From: a virus
IMG/VR virus record: IMGVR_UViG_3300027969_000055
Location: 1 to 64,000 of that record
Strand: one strand, 5' to 3'
DNA length: 64,000 nt
The notes beneath the pieces are model-generated. The model saw only the letters and a program-made list of their open reading frames with translations. It made no database searches and was not told the DNA's origin. How positions within the stretch are numbered: position 1 is the stretch's first letter; each line of letters begins with the position of its first letter. Positions 16,284-24,329 of this stretch are shown here, in pieces. The translations under genes and the position numbers were made by a program.

Positions 16284-16459
16284 GCACCGAAACAATAGTT
16301 ACTGAGCAAGATGCAAAATACAGCAGAAATGCTTATCTTAAAATAGTAGATGATAAAGTCGTATTTGACTGTTCAGATACTGAATATGGGCCAATTCAAT
16401 TTGACTTGGGCTTATTAGAAGAAAAAATTAAACAACACAAAGCACAATATGGAAAATAA
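16280..16459 (+). CDS. Small protein, unknown
   Basis: A 59-residue frame whose ATGA overlaps the HAD stop and whose TAA at 16457-16459 lies inside the start of the next gene. It begins M-S-T-E-T-I-V-T-E-Q and ends in a lysine-rich helix. Coupling on both sides and typical composition support a real gene. Confidence 0.55.
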   Translation: MSTETIVTEQDAKYSRNAYLKIVDDKVVFDCSDTEYGPIQFDLGLLEEKIKQHKAQYGK

Positions 16460-16688
16460 TAAACTTAGCTTAATTGAACAAATTGCAAAAGAAGGTGCAA
16501 TTCAAACAGTTCAAGCATTAGCATCAGCTCAGCAAATGGGCATGGTTACTTCACAAGAAGACTTAACTAGACTACTTCAATCCGGAATGGAAGTTGTAAT
16601 AGAAGAGTATATTCAAAGAATCGAAAATCAATCTAAAATTATTCTAAATGAAGCTGGAAGTATTCGAAAAGATAATAACTCAAATTAA
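16449..16688 (+). CDS. Small helical protein, unknown
   Basis: A 79-residue protein, Gln/Glu-rich and predicted fully helical. It overlaps the preceding gene by 11 bases. No family was recognised. Confidence 0.5.
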   Translation: MENNKLSLIEQIAKEGAIQTVQALASAQQMGMVTSQEDLTRLLQSGMEVVIEEYIQRIENQSKIILNEAGSIRKDNNSN

Positions 16689-17019
16689 GGACCAGCAAGA
16701 TAAAAGCCGAACTCTTTATCGATTAGGCGTTGACTTGATGGACTATGAGGATTCTTATTGTGCGACTATTACTTTATTACTTAGGGCATATTATGGAAAG
16801 GACGCCGAGGATTGGATTTCCTGGTTTATTTATGAAAGAGACGACTTAGCGGAAGACCCAAACCAGGCTTGGGACAAAGACGGCAACCCAATCTGTTTTG
16901 ATATTCCAAGTCTTTGGAAATGTGTTGAAGAAATGAGATGCTCAACTGATTTTATTGAATACTGTCTTGAGAAAACTAATCTTGATCTATTTGAGTCAAT
17001 TTTCGGCAGACCTCACTAA
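16648..17019 (+). CDS. Small acidic protein, unknown
   Basis: A 123-residue protein rich in Asp, Trp and Tyr, with a central D-W-I-S-W-F-I-Y-E-R. A 41-base overlap with the preceding gene is long for this phage, so the ATG at 16738 is an alternative start. No family was recognised. Confidence 0.55.
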   Translation: MKLEVFEKIITQIKDQQDKSRTLYRLGVDLMDYEDSYCATITLLLRAYYGKDAEDWISWFIYERDDLAEDPNQAWDKDGNPICFDIPSLWKCVEEMRCSTDFIEYCLEKTNLDLFESIFGRPH

Positions 17020-17023
17020 TCTT

Positions 17024-17033
17024 TAGTATAATA
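17024..17033 (+). promoter_or_regulatory. TAGTATAATA promoter motif placed for a leaderless transcript
   Basis: TAGTATAATA ends only 5 bases before the ATG at 17039. Counting 7 bases after the TATAAT hexamer puts the start on the A of the ATG. Confidence 0.5.
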
Positions 17034-17038
17034 ACTAT

Positions 17039-17488
17039 ATGATACACTCAAATCAAAATAAAATTAGTCGAATTCATAGATTTAAACGGCTATCTCAATT
17101 ACTTGCACTTCGTATAGCTAAAGCACTTGATCCAACTACACTTAAGTCAAACAATTTTGATAATAGTGAACGTGAAGCGGCTAGTGTTTTTAAAAAAATG
17201 ATTAAATTGTCAAATAGCGAATTGTTAATTAGCCCAGTACTTGGAAAACATTATGTTAAAAATGATGAAAACCATATTTTAATAATAATGGATCAAAATG
17301 AGCTTACTGTTATTAATCATGTATTTGGTTATAATATTAGCCTTTCACCAAAAACTTATAAAACTTTATATAATGCTTTTATTGGAGAAGTTGAAATACG
17401 ACGTAATGAAATGGAAGCAAGTTTTAGAAATAACGTCAAACATTCATTAAAAACCTTAATTACTAAAATAGATGAACAAGTTCAATAG
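17039..17488 (+). CDS. Unknown basic protein
   Basis: A 149-residue protein with a basic N-terminus (H-R-F-K-R-L) and a C-terminal helix rich in Lys and Asn. It directly follows a TAGTATAATA motif and would be read from a leaderless transcript. It overlaps the next gene by 17 bases. No family was recognised. Confidence 0.55.
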   Translation: MIHSNQNKISRIHRFKRLSQLLALRIAKALDPTTLKSNNFDNSEREAASVFKKMIKLSNSELLISPVLGKHYVKNDENHILIIMDQNELTVINHVFGYNISLSPKTYKTLYNAFIGEVEIRRNEMEASFRNNVKHSLKTLITKIDEQVQ

Positions 17489-17753
17489 GTTATTCGCAAT
17501 TGGCGCAAGTATTATTATACTAGCAACGGCACTGGTAGTTACAGGTACAGCGTTTGCTGTATTTAAACCTCAATCAGTTAAGGTTATATTAGAAGCAGAC
17601 CCGATCCAGCATGATACCCTTAGAATTGAAACTAAGGTTATTATTCATGATACATTAAGGGTACCAGTTTCATGTAAAAAACAGCATTGTGAAGTACCTG
17701 TAACTATCCCAAGTTCAAGTACTCCAGATACAATTAAAAAACAAATAGATTAA
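17472..17753 (+). CDS. Small membrane-anchored or exported protein
   Basis: A 93-residue protein. Residues 8-32 are hydrophobic (A-I-G-A-S-I-I-I-L-A-T-A-L-V-V) and end near A-F-A, so it is either anchored by one helix or cleaved as a signal peptide. The outer part has a C-K-K-Q-H-C pair near residue 69. Size and layout would fit a spanin component, but there is no direct evidence. Confidence 0.5.
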   Translation: MNKFNRLFAIGASIIILATALVVTGTAFAVFKPQSVKVILEADPIQHDTLRIETKVIIHDTLRVPVSCKKQHCEVPVTIPSSSTPDTIKKQID

Positions 17754-17755
17754 TT

Positions 17756-18391
17756 ATGGAAGTAGGATTTGCAGATACATTCTTTGACAGTTTCAAAAGA
17801 ATGATTAATAGAGAGCGGTGGTATTGGAAAACCTGGGATTTTTTCAGGTATGATTTGCCTAGAGGTTTAAAAAATATGTGGATGTTTCGCAAAGCTGTCT
17901 GGAATTATAGATGGTGGAGTGGTCATCACTCAGTATTACCGTTATTGCAAGTTGCGCTCAATAATATGGCAATCCAAATTGAAAGAGACGGGATTGAAGA
18001 AGAAACCAGCTCAGCTAAAAAGGTTAAAGCAATGAAACGTGCAGCAGAACTTATGCAACATTTTATTGATGATGATTTTATCGAAACGGCTGAGGCTGAA
18101 TTAGGCGAGATTATACATCATCAATGGGAATTTGAAGATGTTCCAGATAAACCAGGATATTCTCAATTAGTAGATCACGACACGGAAGAAGAACGAGAAC
18201 ATAATCGTAAAGTATTTGCACGATCTCGTGAAATTGAAGAGCAAGAATGGAACGAATTATGGCACCTAATAAAGGGTCAAGATTATTCAAAATTTGAAAA
18301 GGCGCCTGATGGAGATATTGAACATAAAACTTCATGGGACAATTGGCAAAAACAATTTGACGGTAGCGGATTACGCGGCTGGTGGGACTAA
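17756..18391 (+). CDS. Conserved phage protein, unknown function
   Basis: A 211-residue protein rich in Trp and His. The N-terminal half has W-N-Y-R-W-W-S-G-H-H and a L-L-Q-V-A-L-N-N-M helix, then K-A-M-K-R-A-A-E-L-M. The C-terminal half is acidic. I recall similar R-W-W/H-x-x-L-L-P-L proteins in other large phages, without a function. It stops 21 bases before the ClpC-like gene. Confidence 0.55.
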   Translation: MEVGFADTFFDSFKRMINRERWYWKTWDFFRYDLPRGLKNMWMFRKAVWNYRWWSGHHSVLPLLQVALNNMAIQIERDGIEEETSSAKKVKAMKRAAELMQHFIDDDFIETAEAELGEIIHHQWEFEDVPDKPGYSQLVDHDTEEEREHNRKVFARSREIEEQEWNELWHLIKGQDYSKFEKAPDGDIEHKTSWDNWQKQFDGSGLRGWWD

Positions 18392-18412
18392 TAAAATAAC
18401 GACAATATATAA

Positions 18413-20392
18413 ATGGCAAAACACAATAGCAAAACCGGCAAAACACCAATGCTTGATTCATTTGGTAAAGATCTTACTCAACTTGCACTAGAGGGCAAAC
18501 TAGATCCAGTAGTTGGAAGAGAGAAAGAAATACGCAGATGCAGTCAAATCTTGGCAAGGCGAAAGAAAAATAATCCTCTCCTAATTGGAGAACCTGGTGT
18601 AGGCAAAACGGCAATCGTTGAAGGTCTTGCTAAAATGATTATTGATAAAACCTGTCCGCGAGTTCTTTTTGATAAAAAAATCATAACTCTTGAATTAGCG
18701 AATTTAGTAGCAGGTACAAAGTATCGAGGTCAATTTGAAGAGCGAATGGAACAGATAATAGAAGAGGTTCAGGCAAATCCAAATGTCATTCTATTCATTG
18801 ATGAAATTCATACCCTAATTGGAGCAGGCTCAGCAAGTGGATCATTAGACGCTGCGAATATCCTAAAACCTGCGCTTAGCCGTGGAGAAATTCAGTGTAT
18901 TGGTGCAACTACGCTAGACGAATTTAGAGGATCAATTGAAAAAGATGGGGCTCTTAGCCGCCGATTTCAACAGGTAATGGTAAATCCATCTACGCTAGAA
19001 CAGTCGCGTCAGATCATTGAGAATATCCGAGCTAAATACGAAGACCATCATTCAGTTAAGTATACTGATGAGGCACTAGATGCATGCGTTGCATATAGTG
19101 ACCGATATTTACAGGACAGATTTTTACCAGATAAAGCAATTGACTTAATGGACGAAGCCGGCGCAGCAGTTCATATCAATGGAGTAGTTGTACCAGAAGC
19201 AATTAAAAAACTGGAAGAGAAATTTGTTGAGGTAAGTGCTAAAAAACAAAAAGCAGTAGATTCTCAACAGTACGAAGCTGCTGCCAAACTTAGAGATGAT
19301 GCTCTTAAAGTAATGAAAGATATTGATGATGAAAAGGTGCAATGGGAAGAGTCATTAAAGATTAATCGACTAACCGTATCAGAAGAAGATATTGCAAATG
19401 TTGTTGCGGTCATGACTGGTATACCGGTTACCCGATTAAAAGGTTCGGAGCTTGAACGGTTATCAACAATGGCTAAATGGTTAAAGGAAAGAGTTATTGG
19501 TCAATCTGAAGCAGTATCTAAATTAACTAAAGCAATTCAACGCTCAAGAGCCGGTCTTAAGTCTAAAAATCGTCCAATTGGCACATTCATGTTTCTAGGT
19601 CCAACTGGAGTTGGTAAAACTGAATTAGCTAAACAGTTAGCGAAATTTCTATTTGACACAGAAGACTCCCTGATCCGAATTGATATGACTGAGTTTGGAG
19701 AAAAATTTACAGCATCAAAATTAATAGGTGCTCCTCCAGGTTATGTAGGATATGAAGAAGGCGGACAGTTAACAGAAAAAGTAAAACGTAAACCCTATTC
19801 AGTTATCTTGTTAGATGAAGTTGAAAAAGCTCATCCAGATATTTTCCATACCCTATTACAAGTATTAGACGAGGGTCATATGACTGATGGGCTTGGCCGG
19901 AAAATTGATTTTAAGAATACGGTAATTATCATGACTTCGAATTTGGGAGTTAAGGAATTACAAGATTTCGGTGGAGGTATTGGATTCTCATCGTCAACTC
20001 CATTTGAACAGCAAAAAGAACTAGCTTCAGGTATTTTAAGAAAAGCTGTTAGCAAACAATTTGCACCGGAATTTATTAATCGACTAGATGATATTATTAT
20101 CTTTGAGTCCCTAAAGAAAGAGGACGTTGCTCAAATAATTGAAGTTGAATTAGTAGATCTTTATTCAAGAGTAAAGGAAAATGGTTATACTGTTGAATTA
20201 ACAAAGTCCGCAAAAGAATTTTTAATTGAAGCCGGTTACGATCATAAATTTGGAGCTCGTCCATTAAAAAGAGCTATTCAAACTCATGTTGAAGATCTTA
20301 TTGCGGAAGCATATATTGATGGTAAAATTAAAGATGGTGATCACTTAGTTATTAACCATAAAACAAAAGACACAAAATTAACTATTAAATAA
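18413..20392 (+). CDS. clpC-like: ClpC-like Hsp100 ATPase lacking the N-domain
   Basis: A 659-residue double AAA+ unfoldase. Walker A1 is G-E-P-G-V-G-K-T (59-66) with F-I-D-E as Walker B; Walker A2 is G-P-T-G-V-G-K-T (396-403) with L-L-D-E-V-E. Between them lies a short UVR-type segment (K-L-R-D-D-A near 295), the ClpC rather than the ClpB arrangement. Bacterial ClpC has an N-terminal substrate/adaptor domain, absent here. An I-G-F tripeptide at 523-525 sits where ClpA/ClpC/ClpX contact ClpP. The protein could therefore feed host ClpP or act alone as an unfoldase (inference). Confidence 0.85.
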   Translation: MAKHNSKTGKTPMLDSFGKDLTQLALEGKLDPVVGREKEIRRCSQILARRKKNNPLLIGEPGVGKTAIVEGLAKMIIDKTCPRVLFDKKIITLELANLVAGTKYRGQFEERMEQIIEEVQANPNVILFIDEIHTLIGAGSASGSLDAANILKPALSRGEIQCIGATTLDEFRGSIEKDGALSRRFQQVMVNPSTLEQSRQIIENIRAKYEDHHSVKYTDEALDACVAYSDRYLQDRFLPDKAIDLMDEAGAAVHINGVVVPEAIKKLEEKFVEVSAKKQKAVDSQQYEAAAKLRDDALKVMKDIDDEKVQWEESLKINRLTVSEEDIANVVAVMTGIPVTRLKGSELERLSTMAKWLKERVIGQSEAVSKLTKAIQRSRAGLKSKNRPIGTFMFLGPTGVGKTELAKQLAKFLFDTEDSLIRIDMTEFGEKFTASKLIGAPPGYVGYEEGGQLTEKVKRKPYSVILLDEVEKAHPDIFHTLLQVLDEGHMTDGLGRKIDFKNTVIIMTSNLGVKELQDFGGGIGFSSSTPFEQQKELASGILRKAVSKQFAPEFINRLDDIIIFESLKKEDVAQIIEVELVDLYSRVKENGYTVELTKSAKEFLIEAGYDHKFGARPLKRAIQTHVEDLIAEAYIDGKIKDGDHLVINHKTKDTKLTIK

Positions 20393-21228
20393 TGAAGATA
20401 CTTGTAACTGGCGATCAGGGATTTATCGCAAAAAATCTAATCGGTAAATTAGATAAAAACTGGACAGTTTATGGAATAGACGTTAATGATTTTATGGTGG
20501 TTGACGATTGGCAAAGTCAATTAATGGATATTGTTGCAAGTCTATCGCCTGACGTAATATTTCATGTTGGTGCATGTTCTGATACAATGGAACAGAACGT
20601 GAATTACATGATGAATCTTAACTATGAATCAACTAAACTATTGGCTGAGTATTGTTATATGACAGATTGTAAAATGGTTTATTCATCATCTGCTGCCAAC
20701 TATGGAACTAATGGAAAGAATCCGTCTAACCTATACGGCTGGAGTAAATACGCTGCTGAAGATATAGTAAAAGCAAAAGGTGGAGTTGCTCTTAGGTATT
20801 TTAATGTGTATGGACCTGGCGAAGAGCATAAAGGTAAAATGGCATCAGTTGCATATCAATCTTGGTTAAAAAGTCAAGCTGAAGAAACGGTTATCCTGTT
20901 TCCAAAAAAACCAACTAGAGATTTTGTTTACGTTGACGATATTGTTTCTGCCAACTTACATGCTCTTGAGAATTATGAGCAATTTTCAGGAAATCATTTT
21001 GATGTAGGCAGCGGAGAGTCAAGATCGTTTGAAGAAGTTATGCAATTGATGCAAATACCATTTGAATACACTGAGGAATCAATAATTCCTAGCGGCTATC
21101 AATTTTTTACAATAAGTAACAAAAATGAATGGTTACCTGGCTGGACACCTTCATGGACAATTGATACTGGCGTTCCAGCATATTTAGAATATTTAAAAAA
21201 ATCAAAAGAAGATGGGCCATCAAATTAA
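20392..21228 (+). CDS. hldD: ADP-L-glycero-D-manno-heptose 6-epimerase-like SDR
   Basis: A 278-residue extended short-chain dehydrogenase. The NAD(P) motif is V-T-G-D-Q-G-F-I-A at the N-terminus (second Gly replaced), the active-site Y-G-W-S-K is near 121 and R-Y-F-N-V-Y-G-P-G-E-E-H-K-G-K-M-A-S-V-A follows, a hallmark of HldD. V-G-A-C-S-D-T also matches HldD. HldD performs the last step of ADP-heptose synthesis. The two HldE halves lie just downstream, which supports the assignment. It starts within the ClpC-like stop codon. Confidence 0.8.
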   Translation: MKILVTGDQGFIAKNLIGKLDKNWTVYGIDVNDFMVVDDWQSQLMDIVASLSPDVIFHVGACSDTMEQNVNYMMNLNYESTKLLAEYCYMTDCKMVYSSSAANYGTNGKNPSNLYGWSKYAAEDIVKAKGGVALRYFNVYGPGEEHKGKMASVAYQSWLKSQAEETVILFPKKPTRDFVYVDDIVSANLHALENYEQFSGNHFDVGSGESRSFEEVMQLMQIPFEYTEESIIPSGYQFFTISNKNEWLPGWTPSWTIDTGVPAYLEYLKKSKEDGPSN

Positions 21229-21592
21229 ACCAACCGTTTGTAAAGGTTGTGAAGTTCCAAAAGGCTGGGGCAGAGAAATCATAATTGAAAATAATGATAA
21301 GTACTGTGGCAAGATTTTACAATTTAACGAAGGTTGTAAATTCTCAATGCACTATCATCTGCTTAAGGATGAAACTTGGTATGTTAACTCTGGCATATTC
21401 ATATACAGATGGATTGATACTGAAACAGCAGAAGTTCATGAGCAACAGCTTACAGCAGGCGATGTTGTTCGTCAGTTACCCGGACAACCTCATCAACTTG
21501 AAGCAGTGTTTGATGGAGAAATATTTGAAGTTTCCACAACTCATATGGATGAAGATTCATATAGAGTATGGAAAGGCAATAGCCAAAAATAG
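21212..21592 (+). CDS. Cupin-fold protein, sugar-isomerase-like
   Basis: A 126-residue single-domain cupin. H-Y-H near 47 and a later P-H-Q-L near 91 give the two histidine motifs for a metal site, as in phosphomannose-isomerase-like cupins. It lies inside the heptose cassette and overlaps HldD by 17 bases, so it probably acts on a sugar or sugar phosphate in that pathway. The exact step is unknown. Confidence 0.65.
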   Translation: MGHQIKPTVCKGCEVPKGWGREIIIENNDKYCGKILQFNEGCKFSMHYHLLKDETWYVNSGIFIYRWIDTETAEVHEQQLTAGDVVRQLPGQPHQLEAVFDGEIFEVSTTHMDEDSYRVWKGNSQK

Positions 21593-21602
21593 TTAATTAA
21601 TC

Positions 21603-21995
21603 ATGAAAGTCATATGGGTTAATGGAACATTTGATGTGATGCATCTAGGTCATATCAAGCTCCTAGAGTTTGCAAAAAGTCTAGGAAATTTTCTTATTGT
21701 TGGAATTGACCAAGATAATAGAGTAAAGCAATTAAAGGGCCAAACTCGCCCAATTAATAATTGCCAAAATAGAATGGAGTTTTTAAAGTCAATTAAATAC
21801 GTAGATTCAGTTGTAACCTTTGGGACAGATGCTGAGCTAACTGACCATATTCGAATATTTAAACCTCAGGTGATGGTTGTAGGCTCTGATTATGTCGGTA
21901 AAAAAATAATCGGATCCGAATGGGCTGGCGAAGTAAAATACTTTGATAGAGTTGACGATTTATCAACTACAAAAATATTAAACACGCATGAATAA
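21603..21995 (+). CDS. hldE2: Heptose-1-phosphate adenylyltransferase (HldE C-domain type)
   Basis: A 130-residue nucleotidyltransferase. N-G-T-F-D-V-M-H-L-G-H (7-17) is the HxGH-type nucleotide-binding motif and the C-terminus has T-T-K-I-L as in RfaE2. In E. coli the activity is the C-terminal domain of HldE. Here it is free-standing. It overlaps the kinase gene by 8 bases. It would join AMP to heptose-1-phosphate to give ADP-heptose. Confidence 0.75.
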   Translation: MKVIWVNGTFDVMHLGHIKLLEFAKSLGNFLIVGIDQDNRVKQLKGQTRPINNCQNRMEFLKSIKYVDSVVTFGTDAELTDHIRIFKPQVMVVGSDYVGKKIIGSEWAGEVKYFDRVDDLSTTKILNTHE

Positions 21996-22782
21996 CATAT
22001 TAGTAATAGGCGAAGCATGTATTGACATATTTGAATACGGCAAATGTACCCGACTTAATCCTGAAGCCCCAACCCCAATCTTTCAGTCAGATCATATTGA
22101 AACAAATGGTGGAATGGCAAGTAATGTATATGAAAATATCTTGAGTATTGCTGGAATAAAGAATGGGCATTATGAAATTAATGTTGATTTTATAGGTCAA
22201 GCGAATGGAAAAATTACCAAACATCGATTCGTAGATATTAATTCAAATTATATTCTTTTACGAGTAGATAATGATGGGCCAGTTGAACCACTTAATATTG
22301 GTTCGCTTGATTCAGAAATTATATATCAAATTACATCAGCTGATATTGTGGTAGTTTCTGACTATAATAAAGGTTTCCTAACTGAAGAAACCTTAGAAAA
22401 GATTGCAAGACACTCTAAATTAAGTTTCATTGATACTAAAAAACCGTTAGGTTGGTGGGCTAATGATTTTAATTTCATTAAAATTAATAAAAAAGAGTTT
22501 GAGAATCCAGCACATGATAAGGACTTTATTGGCAGTAGTATGGATAAGCTAATTGTTACACTTGGAGCAGATGGAGCCAAATGGAACGGAACTCAAGTAT
22601 ATCCACTTAACCCAACTGAAGTAAAGGACGTATCTGGTGCTGGCGATAGCTTTATTGCCGGCTTGGTGGTTGAATACCTAAAAAGTAATGATATTATCCA
22701 AGCAATTCAATTTGCAAATGTTTGTGCAGGCATAGCGGTTTCACAAAAGGGTGTAGTTTCAGTAGAGTGTCCAGATAAATAA
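21988..22782 (+). CDS. hldE1: Heptose-7-phosphate kinase (HldE N-domain type, PfkB family)
   Basis: A 264-residue ribokinase-family kinase. G-E-A-C-I-D-I-F-E-Y-G (8-18) and N-P-E-A-P-T-P-I are characteristic of the HldE kinase domain, and D-V-S-G-A-G-D-S-F near the C-terminus is the PfkB anion-hole/catalytic-Asp signature. It is shorter than bacterial HldE-N (about 320). Together with the neighbouring genes it gives three of the ADP-heptose steps. No GmhA or GmhB is visible and the host may supply them. It ends D-K-stop, overlapped by a late promoter. Confidence 0.75.
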   Translation: MNNILVIGEACIDIFEYGKCTRLNPEAPTPIFQSDHIETNGGMASNVYENILSIAGIKNGHYEINVDFIGQANGKITKHRFVDINSNYILLRVDNDGPVEPLNIGSLDSEIIYQITSADIVVVSDYNKGFLTEETLEKIARHSKLSFIDTKKPLGWWANDFNFIKINKKEFENPAHDKDFIGSSMDKLIVTLGADGAKWNGTQVYPLNPTEVKDVSGAGDSFIAGLVVEYLKSNDIIQAIQFANVCAGIAVSQKGVVSVECPDK

Positions 22783-22783
22783 T
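22774..22783 (+). promoter_or_regulatory. T4-type late promoter
   Basis: GATAAATAAT overlaps the kinase stop codon. Predicted start near 22787, 17 bases before the ATG at 22804. It separates the late gene from the sugar cassette. Confidence 0.65.
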
Positions 22784-22803
22784 TAAAAATATCCATACAC
22801 ACA

Positions 22804-23580
22804 ATGGGAAAATTTGGTAAAAATAGACTACCTAAGTTCATGAATAAACCTGATGATAGAATAGGTTCAAACCCTCACATCCAAGAGGACAGCCAGGATG
22901 ATGAAATGCAACCAGTAATAGTATCTATGTCTGGCCATGGAGATGACCATGCAATGATTGTAATTAAAACTAAAAGCGGTGAAGAATTAGAGCTTCAATT
23001 TAACTATGATGGAGAAGGAATGTTAACTGCTCAACACGGTGAACATGAGTATTCTATTCCGGTAGAGGTTGAATATGTAGAGACTGAAGAAGTTGATGAA
23101 AAACTTAAAGGCAAACAGACAAAATTAGATAAAAATCATAACGGTAAAATTGATTCAGAAGATTTTAAATTACTTAATAAATCCAAAAAGGCTAAAAAGG
23201 ATACCGAAGGTAAAGTTGCTGAAACCTTTGAAGGTTTTGTAAATGAATGCTGGACTCCTATGGAAGAAGGTTATAATTTAGCAATGTCAGAAGAGGCAAA
23301 ACGAGCAATTAAAGCACTATGTGAAGAAGTTTTAATTCAAGAAGCTAAAAGATGTGATGAAGATGCTGACTCAATGCATACTTACGAAAACTATTTAAAC
23401 GAATGCGGTTCATATATGACTGAGTGCATGATGGAAGCAGCTGCTAATATACCGGTAACTGAATCTACTTCATATAGTTGTGATACTTGCGGAGAACGTG
23501 CGGAACACGAAGAAATTGAAGAGAATCCTAGGATGCGATGTTCTAATTGTGGCGATCGTAGTTGGAGTCCAGAGCAATAA
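22804..23580 (+). CDS. Putative packaged protein with EF-hand loop and zinc ribbon
   Basis: A 258-residue acidic protein. Residues 109-120 (D-K-N-H-N-G-K-I-D-S-E-D) form a canonical 12-residue EF-hand/dockerin calcium loop. An internal E-T-F-E-G-F-V-N-E near 142-150 resembles the capsid-targeting signal with a V-N-E site. A C-terminal zinc ribbon has C-D-T-C and C-S-N-C near 229-253. The C-terminal segment is like that of the gene at 44431. A late promoter precedes it and a terminator follows. Function unknown. Confidence 0.6.
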   Translation: MGKFGKNRLPKFMNKPDDRIGSNPHIQEDSQDDEMQPVIVSMSGHGDDHAMIVIKTKSGEELELQFNYDGEGMLTAQHGEHEYSIPVEVEYVETEEVDEKLKGKQTKLDKNHNGKIDSEDFKLLNKSKKAKKDTEGKVAETFEGFVNECWTPMEEGYNLAMSEEAKRAIKALCEEVLIQEAKRCDEDADSMHTYENYLNECGSYMTECMMEAAANIPVTESTSYSCDTCGERAEHEEIEENPRMRCSNCGDRSWSPEQ

Positions 23581-23602
23581 TCTTAATTAATTAAATTAGT
23601 AG

Positions 23603-23628
23603 AAAAGCCCGGTTATCGGGCTTTTTTT
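23603..23628 (+). terminator. Rho-independent terminator
   Basis: AAAAGCCCG (23603-23611) and CGGGCTTTT with loop GTTAT, followed by T residues. Confidence 0.88.
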
Positions 23629-23645
23629 ATTTAGCCTGGAGCGGG

Positions 23646-23655
23646 AATAAATAAT
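23646..23655 (+). promoter_or_regulatory. Late promoter placed for a leaderless transcript
   Basis: AATAAATAAT. Thirteen bases from its first base is 23659, exactly the A of the next ATG. Confidence 0.55.
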
Positions 23656-23658
23656 CCT

Positions 23659-23931
23659 ATGGATATGCACAGTTCAAAAATGTCATCTGGTGAAGTTACG
23701 GTTCCAGCAAGTTCGTTTAATCAACAAACTGATCGGAATATTCAACCCAGCCCTACTGGAATCAGTATGGGTGGAATACCGACATTCTGGTTATCAAGTC
23801 AACCTATTTCTAGACGTGATATGACAGCTAACTCAACACCACTTGGCGCAAACCCAAAGAGCTATAAAGTTCTTAAGTTTGAGGAATTCCATTCTGGTAA
23901 ATACCAAGGCGATCCAGAAATTGATAAATAA
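23659..23931 (+). CDS. Small protein, putative head protein
   Basis: A 90-residue Ser/Pro/Thr-rich, probably disordered protein. Near the C-terminus it has Y-K-V-L-K-F-E-E-F, like the capsid-targeting core but without a clear cleavage site. It ends D-K-stop with an overlapping late promoter. Function unknown. Confidence 0.55.
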   Translation: MDMHSSKMSSGEVTVPASSFNQQTDRNIQPSPTGISMGGIPTFWLSSQPISRRDMTANSTPLGANPKSYKVLKFEEFHSGKYQGDPEIDK

Positions 23932-23932
23932 C
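23923..23932 (+). promoter_or_regulatory. T4-type late promoter
   Basis: GATAAATAAC overlaps the stop codon of the previous gene. Predicted start near 23936, 11 bases before the next ATG. Confidence 0.6.
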
Positions 23933-23946
23933 AAAAAACAATTACT

Positions 23947-24312
23947 ATGAGTAACAAAATTTTAAATTTCAACGACTTTAAAACTGGTGGAAAACTTAGT
24001 GATCCAAACACTGCTACTAAAGTAAAAGCGGCAGATCCAGTTAAAAAGGAAAAGTCAATAGATCAAGTAAAAAGAGCTGACTTAACTCACCCTAAGATTA
24101 CAGTACCTGACTATTCAAAAACAGTCAAGACTCCAGTAATGGAAGGCGTAATTGAAGATAATCATGTTAAAATTGATGATCTTAAAATTCAATTATCTAA
24201 ATTAAGTCAGACTGACTCAACTTATTTACAAAAGAAACGCGATATTGATGCTCAGATTGCTACCTTAACTAAAGCAATTGACGATGCTACTAAATTAGCT
24301 GCAACAAAGTAA
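23947..24312 (+). CDS. Lysine-rich putative internal head protein
   Basis: A 121-residue basic protein. The start M-S-N-K-I-L-N-F-N-D-F matches the leader core of the gene at 7457 but lacks a clear [L/I/V]-x-E. The middle is Lys/Asp-rich and the C-terminal 50 residues form a likely coiled coil. It is directly upstream of a neck/baseplate pair. Function unknown. Confidence 0.55.
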   Translation: MSNKILNFNDFKTGGKLSDPNTATKVKAADPVKKEKSIDQVKRADLTHPKITVPDYSKTVKTPVMEGVIEDNHVKIDDLKIQLSKLSQTDSTYLQKKRDIDAQIATLTKAIDDATKLAATK

Positions 24313-24329
24313 AAAAAAAAATTAACTAA

